Part shown: positions 58,851 through 64,000 of the stretch, piece after piece
Position numbering within the stretch: the stretch's first letter is position 1
Layout of the letters: the number at the start of each line of letters is the position of its first letter
Assembly (NCBI GenBank): GCA_947166105.1
Contig: CAMVCZ010000002.1
Coordinates: 1-64,000, forward strand
From: an uncultured Bacteroidales bacterium
GTDB lineage: Bacteria > Bacteroidota > Bacteroidia > Bacteroidales > F082
Length of the DNA: 64,000 nt
Direction of reading: 5' to 3'
Notes under the pieces: model-generated
What the model saw: the letters and a program-made list of their open reading frames with translations, nothing else
What the model was told of the DNA's origin: nothing
Database searches by the model: none
Program-made: the position numbers and the translations under genes

Positions 58851-60112
58851 GCGAGTGGAAGAAAGTGAAGTTGGGAGAACTCTATGAAGTTCATAATGGA
58901 CTTTCCAAAGGAAGGCAATTCTTTGGAAGTGGTTACCCGTTCCTGACATTTTCAGATGTTTTCAATAATTGGTTCTTGCCAGAAACATTAGATTCTCTGG
59001 TTCAGTCATCAGATAAAGAAAGAGAAGCATGTTCCATTAAGAAAGGTGATGTGTTTATTACAAGAACCAGTGAAACGATGGATGAGTTAGGCATGAGTTC
59101 TGTGGCTCTTAAAGATTATCCCAATGCAACCTACAATGGATTCACTAAAAGGCTTCGGCCAATTACAGATGAAGTTGTCCCAGAGTATATTGGCTATTAT
59201 CTTCGCTCAAAGAAATTTAGAGCCAAATTTATGGCCTTTTCGTCGATGACGACACGTGCAAGTCTAGCTAATGATGACTTGCTTGGTATGGAAGTGGAAA
59301 TTCCTGATAAAACTGTCCAAATTCGCATTGCCGCTATCCTCTCTCGTTACGACTCTTTGATAGAGAACTATCGGAAGCAGATCAGGCTGTTGGAGGAAGC
59401 GGCGCAGCGGCTCTACAAGGAATGGTTCGTGGAGTTGCGCTTCCCTGGGCATGAAAACACCAAGATGGTGGACGGCCTGCCGGAGGGGTGGGAGAGGAAG
59501 GCAGTTTCTCAACTTGGTGAATATCTAAATGGTTTTGCTTTCAAACCTTCAGATTGGCAAGAATCAGGAAGGCCGATAATCAAAATAAAAGAGATGGGTA
59601 ATGGTGTAGGTAATGATACACCAAGGAATAATGGAGAAAGAGTCCCTGCTAAATATTTGGTTAAAGCTGGAGATTTGCTCTTCTCGTGGTCTGCAACTTT
59701 AATGGTGATTGTTTGGAGTGGTGAAGAAGGTTGGCTTAATCAACACTTATTCAAGGTAACTCCTTCTGAAGGAATTGGTCGGGAGTTTCTTTTGCAATCA
59801 TTATCAAATGCAATTGAAGAATTTCAAAATCTCACCACAGGTTCTACAATGAAGCATATTCAACGTAATAAACTAGACCAAGTCTTTGTTAATGTTCCTA
59901 ACGATGAGATAATGGAATTATATAACAATATATCAGAAACAGTTAGAGAGGAGATACTTCATCTTTCCTCTCAAATCCACCTTCTCGCCGAGGCTCGCGA
60001 CCGTTTGCTGCCGAGGCTGATGGGAGGGGAGATGGAAGTGGACGCCCCGAAGGGGCAACGAGCTATCAACCCAGTGCATCGCTCTGGGCGCCCCGAAGGG
60101 GCAAAAAAATGA
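58847..60112 (+). CDS. hsdS: type I restriction-modification specificity subunit HsdS
   Basis: A 421-residue protein with two target-recognition domains, each followed by a conserved helical region. TRD1 spans about 1-155; the first conserved region is AAILSRYDSLIENYRKQIRL to RLYKEWFVELRFPGHEN; TRD2 begins after MVDGLPEGWERK; the second conserved region is EEILHLSSQIHLLAEARDRL followed by LLPRLMGGEMEV. HsdS proteins normally end there. Residues 399-421 (starting DAPKGQRAINP) are encoded by REP-type DNA that extends the frame. The two TRDs are AT-rich and the conserved regions GC-richer, as expected if TRDs are exchanged. The DNA sequence recognised cannot be predicted. Confidence 0.92.
   Translation: MSEWKKVKLGELYEVHNGLSKGRQFFGSGYPFLTFSDVFNNWFLPETLDSLVQSSDKEREACSIKKGDVFITRTSETMDELGMSSVALKDYPNATYNGFTKRLRPITDEVVPEYIGYYLRSKKFRAKFMAFSSMTTRASLANDDLLGMEVEIPDKTVQIRIAAILSRYDSLIENYRKQIRLLEEAAQRLYKEWFVELRFPGHENTKMVDGLPEGWERKAVSQLGEYLNGFAFKPSDWQESGRPIIKIKEMGNGVGNDTPRNNGERVPAKYLVKAGDLLFSWSATLMVIVWSGEEGWLNQHLFKVTPSEGIGREFLLQSLSNAIEEFQNLTTGSTMKHIQRNKLDQVFVNVPNDEIMELYNNISETVREEILHLSSQIHLLAEARDRLLPRLMGGEMEVDAPKGQRAINPVHRSGRPEGAKK
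60043..60102. repeat. two CGCCCCGAAGGGGC repeats at the end of hsdS
   Basis: Copies of CGCCCCGAAGGGGCA start at 60043 and 60089, 46 bp apart, enclosing GAGCTATCAACCCA as in the array after the RAYT gene. They supply the last 23 codons of hsdS and end 17 bp before the RAYT start. Confidence 0.9.
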
Positions 60113-60118
60113 AGGAAT

Positions 60119-60574
60119 ATGTCACAGTCGCTATGTAAAATCTACCTGCACATCGTCTTCCATACGAAAACCACCAGCCCGACGATTGAAACGGAGCATT
60201 TGGAACGAGTGCATAGTTATATCGGTCAGCTTGTCAATACAACAGGTTGCCAAGTGTTGCGCGTTGGTGGGGTCGAGAACCACGTCCATGCCTTGATTAT
60301 GTTCTCAAAGACGGAGACGGTGGCGCATGTTGTGGAGGAGATGAAACGGAATAGTAGCCGTTGGATAAAGACGCTTTCACCAAAGTATGAAAGATTTGCT
60401 TGGCAGGGAGGCTATGGCGCATTCTCCGTCAGCCAATCGCAAGTCGATAGGGTATTGAATTATATCGGCAATCAGGCAGAACACCATAAGAAACAGAATT
60501 TCAGGGATGAGTATTTGAGCTTTTTGCGATTATACAATATTGAATATGATGAGAGGTATGTATTGTCCGACTGA
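60119..60574 (+). CDS. REP-associated tyrosine transposase (RAYT, IS200-like Y1), second copy type
   Basis: A 151-residue HUH endonuclease inserted between hsdS and hsdR. Motifs: KIYLHIVFHTKT, the metal site NHVHAL, WQGGYGAFSVSQSQ, the expected Tyr nucleophile in LNYIGNQAEHHKK, and YDERYVLSD at the C-terminus. It is clearly related to the RAYT at 38005-38466 but diverged through most of its length. Its flanks carry a different repeat type: CGCCCCGAAGGGGC units on both sides, instead of the CCCTTTCAGGG units of the first. The start lies 6 bp after the hsdS stop, so it is read in the hsd transcript. Confidence 0.9.
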   Translation: MSQSLCKIYLHIVFHTKTTSPTIETEHLERVHSYIGQLVNTTGCQVLRVGGVENHVHALIMFSKTETVAHVVEEMKRNSSRWIKTLSPKYERFAWQGGYGAFSVSQSQVDRVLNYIGNQAEHHKKQNFRDEYLSFLRLYNIEYDERYVLSD

Positions 60575-60940
60575 TTCTCCTGTAGGGTTGGAGGCTTTTG
60601 CCCTTTCAGGGCGAGGCTTCGCATCCGCTACAATATTCGGGACGGTGTCCCGAACTGATGGCTTATTGGCCTTTCAGGCCGTTCACACCAATAAAAGGAC
60701 GGTATACAGTCGCCCCGAAGGGGCAGCTAGCTATCAACCCAATGGCACCGCCTTAGGTATGACGACAGAATCCATCAGCCGCCCCGAAGGGGCAGCGAGC
60801 TATCAACTTAACGGCACCGCCTTAGGTATGACAACAGAATCCATCAGTCGCCCCGAAAGGGCAGCGAGCTATCAACCCAACGGCACCGCCTTGGGTATGA
60901 CAATAGAATCCAACAACCGCCCCGAAGGGGCAAAAGCATA
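60575..60940. repeat. REP array: mixed palindromes, then three 69-bp units
   Basis: At 60600-60710 lie GCCCTTTCAGGGC, TTCGGGACGGTGTCCCGAA and GGCCTTTCAGGCC. From 60711 three direct repeats of exactly 69 bp (starts 60711, 60780, 60849, with a fourth palindrome at 60918) each contain CGCCCCGAAGGGGCAGC, AGCTATCAACCCAA and GGCACCGCCTTAGGTATGAC. Because 69 is a multiple of three the array is open in one frame, but no start site supports translation. The array ends 6 bp before the hsdR ATG. Confidence 0.9.
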
Positions 60941-60946
60941 ATAGAT

Positions 60947-63900
60947 ATGTCAAACGACTACAGCGAAGACCAACTGATACAGCGCAGCACCGCCGAATTC
61001 TTGGAAAAGGAATTGGGCTGGAAGAGCGTCTATGCTTTCGACCAGGAGACCTTGGGCAAGGACGGCACGTTAGGCCGCGCCACCTACCATGAGGTGCTGC
61101 TCATCCGCCATTTTTGTAAGGCGCTCAAAACCCTCAACCCTTGGCTCACCGAAAAGCAACTGCAAGAAGCAGTGGAGCGCATGACCGAGCGCATGAGCAG
61201 CCAGACACTGATGCAAATCAACGAGCAGAAGTATCAATACATCCGCGACGGTGTGCCCGTGACGCGGGTAAAACCCAACGGCGAGACCGAGGAGGTGCGC
61301 GCCAAGGTCATCGACTTCAACGCGCCCGACAAGAACGAGTTCCTCTGTGTGCGCGAGCTGTGGGTGCATGGCAACCTCTATCGCCGCCGTGCCGACATCG
61401 TGGGCTTCGTCAACGGTATCCCCTTGCTTTTCATGGAACTGAAAAACCATGATGTGGAGGTGGTCGATGCCTTCAACATGAACTACCGCGACTATCTCGA
61501 CACCATCCCGCAACTGTTCTACCACAATGCCTTCATCATGTTCAGCAACGGCTTGGAGGCGCGGGTGGGCACCATCGACTCGAAATGGGAGTTTTTCCAC
61601 GAGTGGAAACGCCTCAACGAGATGGAGGAGGGCAACATCGAACTGCCCACCATGCTTCGTGGCATCTGCAAGAAAGAGAACTTCCTCGACCTGCTGGAAA
61701 ACTTCATCCTATATGACCATTCGGGCGGCACCACGGTGAAGATTCTGGCCCGCAACCACCAATATCTCGGTGTGAACCAAGCTGTTGAAATGTATCGCAA
61801 TCGTCAGTACCTCAACGGCAAGTTAGGCGTGTTTTGGCATACACAAGGCAGCGGCAAGAGCTATTCGATGGTGTTCCTGTCGCAGAAGATTCGCCGCAAG
61901 TTTGAAGGCTCGCCGACCATTGTCATTCTCACCGACCGCGACGAGCTGAACAAGCAAATCAGCGACACTTTCGAGAATTGCGGACTCTTGGGCAAGGTGA
62001 AGGCCGAGAAGTTCATTGCTTCCAGCGGCGAAGACCTGAAAGCCAAGCTGAGAGGCAATCCTTCCTTCATCTTCTCGCTCATCCAGAAGTTTAACGACCC
62101 CAATGCCACGCCCATCCATCCCGACCACGACATTATCGTGATGAGCGACGAGGCACACCGCACACAAAACGGCATCTTCGCCGAAAATCTCATGCACCTG
62201 TTGCCCACGGCACACCGCATCGGATTCACGGGCACGCCCTTGCTTTCCAACGACAACATCACAGCCCGCACTTTTGGCGGCTATGTCAGCATATACGACT
62301 TCAAGCGCGCTGTGGACGACAAGGCCACCGTGCCTTTGTTCTACGAGAACCGTGGCGAGAAGCTGAAGGACTTGAAGAACCCCGAAATCAACGAGGAGAT
62401 TGCCGCTGCCTTGGAGCAGGCCGGTGACATGGACGCTTCGCAGTTGGCAAAACTGGAACGGGAGTTCTCAAAGGAAGTCCACCTGTTGACCGCAAGATCC
62501 AGGTTGCGCATTGTGGCACAAGACTTCGTGAAGCACTACAGCGACCTTTGGACTTCAGGCAAGGCCATGTTCGTATGCTACAACAAAGTGACTTGTGTGC
62601 GCATGTACGACTACGCTCAGGAATATTGGCAACAAGAAATCAAGGTTTTGGAGCAGACCATTGCCGCCTGCACCTCACAACAGGAAGTGCAAGAGCTGTC
62701 GCGAAAGTTGGAGTGGATGAAGGAAACCGAGATGGCAGTGGTCGTCTCGCAAGAGCAGAACGAGATTCAGACCTTTGAGAAGTGGGGCTTGGACATCAAG
62801 ACACACCGCGAGAAGATGGAGAAACGCGAACTCGACAAAGAATTCAAGGACGCCGACTCGAAGCTCCGCATCGTCTTCGTCTGCGCCATGTGGCTGACAG
62901 GCTTCGACGTGAAGACCTTGTCGTGTCTCTACATCGACAAACCCATGAAAGCCCACACGCTGATGCAGACCATCGCCCGCGCCAACCGTGTGGCCGAGGG
63001 CAAGACCAACGGCCTCATCATTGACTATATGGGCATCGTGAAAGCCTTGCGGCAGGCTTTGGCCGACTATACCGCCAATCCCGAGGGCGGGAATGGCGGC
63101 AACGACCCGACCATCGACAAAAAAGAACTCATCAAGCAGGTAATCCAGACCATAGCTGCTGCCACTACATTCCTGAAAGAGCATGGTTTTGAACTGCAAG
63201 AACTGATTGAGGCTGAGAGTTTCTACAAACTTTCGTTGTTGAAGTCGGCGGCCAACGCTGTATGTGAGACTCTGGAAACCAGAAAGACTTACTGCACTTT
63301 TGCCACTACCTTGCTGAAACTGTGGAAATACCTCGACCGCGAGGATATTACTCCAGAAATGAAGCAACAAAAGGATGCCATTGAAGCCATCTACAAGGAA
63401 TTGCAGAAGAAGCGCAAACACGCCGACATCACCGAACTTAGCGTGGCTATCAACGCGATTGTCAGCGAACATCTTGAGGTGGAAAACCTGACATTATCCG
63501 ACAGCAATTCCCGCCGTTTCGACATCAGCGGCATCAATTTCGACCTGCTGAGACATGAGTTTGCCAAGAGTCGCGAGAAGAACCTCATTATGAAAGACAT
63601 ACAAGACCTCTTGCAGGAACGTATTGCCCAGATGTTGGCAGCGAACCCCTCGCGTATCAACTTCTATGAAAAGTATCAGGCAATCATCCACGACTACAAC
63701 AACGAGCAGAATCGTGTCACCATTGAGAAAACCTTCGAGGATTTGATGAAGTTGTCAGATGAGCTGACCGAGGAGGAAAAACGCTATGTCCGCGAGGGCT
63801 TCGAGAACGACGAGCAGCTTTCGATGTTCGACGTGCTGATGAAAGACGACCTAACGAAAGAGGACATCAAGAAGCTGAAAAAGGTTGCCAAGGATTTGTT

Positions 63901-64000
63901 GGAAAAAATCAAGGAGCAGCTGGCAACGATGAATCGTCCGTTTGACAAACCAGAGACGAAAGCGGTCATTATTAACACTATTCGGGTAATACTATGGAAA
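60947..64000 (+). CDS. hsdR: type I restriction-modification endonuclease subunit HsdR, 3' end beyond window
   Basis: The frame is open for 1018 codons to the window edge, with no stop; the sequence suggests only a few dozen residues are missing. The N-terminal nuclease domain has RADIVGFVNGIPLLFMELK (D150, E164, K166: PD-ExK). The motor has HTQGSGKS (Walker A, Lys304), VILTDRDELNKQI, MSDEAHR (DEAH, Asp401), FTGTPLL, and RIVFVCAMWLTGFDVKTL with ARANRV (motifs V/VI). HsdR cleaves unmethylated DNA after ATP-driven translocation. It starts right after the REP array, without its own visible promoter, so expression probably depends on read-through from the hsdM promoter across the RAYT and repeats. 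Confidence 0.95.
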   Translation, partial: MSNDYSEDQLIQRSTAEFLEKELGWKSVYAFDQETLGKDGTLGRATYHEVLLIRHFCKALKTLNPWLTEKQLQEAVERMTERMSSQTLMQINEQKYQYIRDGVPVTRVKPNGETEEVRAKVIDFNAPDKNEFLCVRELWVHGNLYRRRADIVGFVNGIPLLFMELKNHDVEVVDAFNMNYRDYLDTIPQLFYHNAFIMFSNGLEARVGTIDSKWEFFHEWKRLNEMEEGNIELPTMLRGICKKENFLDLLENFILYDHSGGTTVKILARNHQYLGVNQAVEMYRNRQYLNGKLGVFWHTQGSGKSYSMVFLSQKIRRKFEGSPTIVILTDRDELNKQISDTFENCGLLGKVKAEKFIASSGEDLKAKLRGNPSFIFSLIQKFNDPNATPIHPDHDIIVMSDEAHRTQNGIFAENLMHLLPTAHRIGFTGTPLLSNDNITARTFGGYVSIYDFKRAVDDKATVPLFYENRGEKLKDLKNPEINEEIAAALEQAGDMDASQLAKLEREFSKEVHLLTARSRLRIVAQDFVKHYSDLWTSGKAMFVCYNKVTCVRMYDYAQEYWQQEIKVLEQTIAACTSQQEVQELSRKLEWMKETEMAVVVSQEQNEIQTFEKWGLDIKTHREKMEKRELDKEFKDADSKLRIVFVCAMWLTGFDVKTLSCLYIDKPMKAHTLMQTIARANRVAEGKTNGLIIDYMGIVKALRQALADYTANPEGGNGGNDPTIDKKELIKQVIQTIAAATTFLKEHGFELQELIEAESFYKLSLLKSAANAVCETLETRKTYCTFATTLLKLWKYLDREDITPEMKQQKDAIEAIYKELQKKRKHADITELSVAINAIVSEHLEVENLTLSDSNSRRFDISGINFDLLRHEFAKSREKNLIMKDIQDLLQERIAQMLAANPSRINFYEKYQAIIHDYNNEQNRVTIEKTFEDLMKLSDELTEEEKRYVREGFENDEQLSMFDVLMKDDLTKEDIKKLKKVAKDLLEKIKEQLATMNRPFDKPETKAVIINTIRVILWK

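Noticed and set aside
60540-60941. Open frame of 133 codons across the 69-bp array, with a 23-residue repeated peptide
   Set aside because: It begins inside the RAYT gene in another frame, has no ribosome-binding site, and is open only because 69 is divisible by three.

Overview
The window is chromosomal DNA from a member of the Bacteroidetes, most likely order Bacteroidales. Three things point there: many genes are preceded by the phylum's TAnnTTTG -7 promoter element; three large secreted proteins carry type IX secretion (T9SS) type A C-terminal sorting domains; and the gene families are typical (BatA-like VWA protein, PorT-like barrels, TGS-uridine kinase fusion, PrsW, C10 peptidase, LysM/PBP1 protein). 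The genus cannot be fixed from sequence alone. No rRNA, tRNA or CRISPR array was seen.

Layout. 1-7.7 kb: truncated sulfate-exporter-like gene, phosphate-type porin, stand-alone ComEC-like metallo-beta-lactamase hydrolase, idi, a small GxxExxY gene inside a 553-bp element with terminal inverted repeats, ychF, a lipoprotein/beta-barrel pair and prsW. 7.8-14.4 kb: guaA, a LysM/PBP1 protein with a Pro-Glu-Lys-Val repeat linker, a MORN-repeat lipoprotein, gdhA with a clear terminator. 14.4-15.7 kb: two toxin-antitoxin modules, the second with a truncated toxin. 15.7-34.6 kb: a 2382-residue FN3/jelly-roll adhesin, a NUDIX hydrolase, two more T9SS proteins (1570 and 883 residues), a lipoprotein, a beta-barrel and a BatA-like protein. 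34.9-38.8 kb: a solitary N6-adenine methyltransferase with a mosaic specificity region, then a 139-bp repeat array beside a REP-associated tyrosine transposase (RAYT). 39-55 kb: recA, TPR lipoprotein, nucleoside kinase, nadE, a TonB receptor under a TPP riboswitch (so probably thiamine uptake), a metal-exporter/DUF481 pair divergent from rimM-trmN6, a beta-barrel, a C10 protease and tex. 55.2-64 kb: a type I restriction-modification operon, hsdM - decayed DUF1016 nuclease - BRO-N/Fic fusion - hsdS - second RAYT plus 69-bp REP array - hsdR (runs off the end).

Themes. (1) Small mobile or repeat elements are unusually active: a GxxExxY-bearing TIR element with a non-coding deletion derivative 3.3 kb away, two RAYT genes each beside a different palindromic repeat type, a third REP family (CCTGAGC..GTCGAAGG) found once between genes and once in frame in the giant adhesin, and a REP sequence forming the C-terminus of HsdS. 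(2) Recombination has shaped the variable parts of specificity proteins: AT-rich islands coincide with the target-recognition parts of both DNA methylation systems and with N-terminal modules of the T9SS adhesins. (3) The restriction locus carries accessory toxin-like genes between hsdM and hsdS, flanked by a duplicated hsdM 3' end that looks like a cassette boundary.
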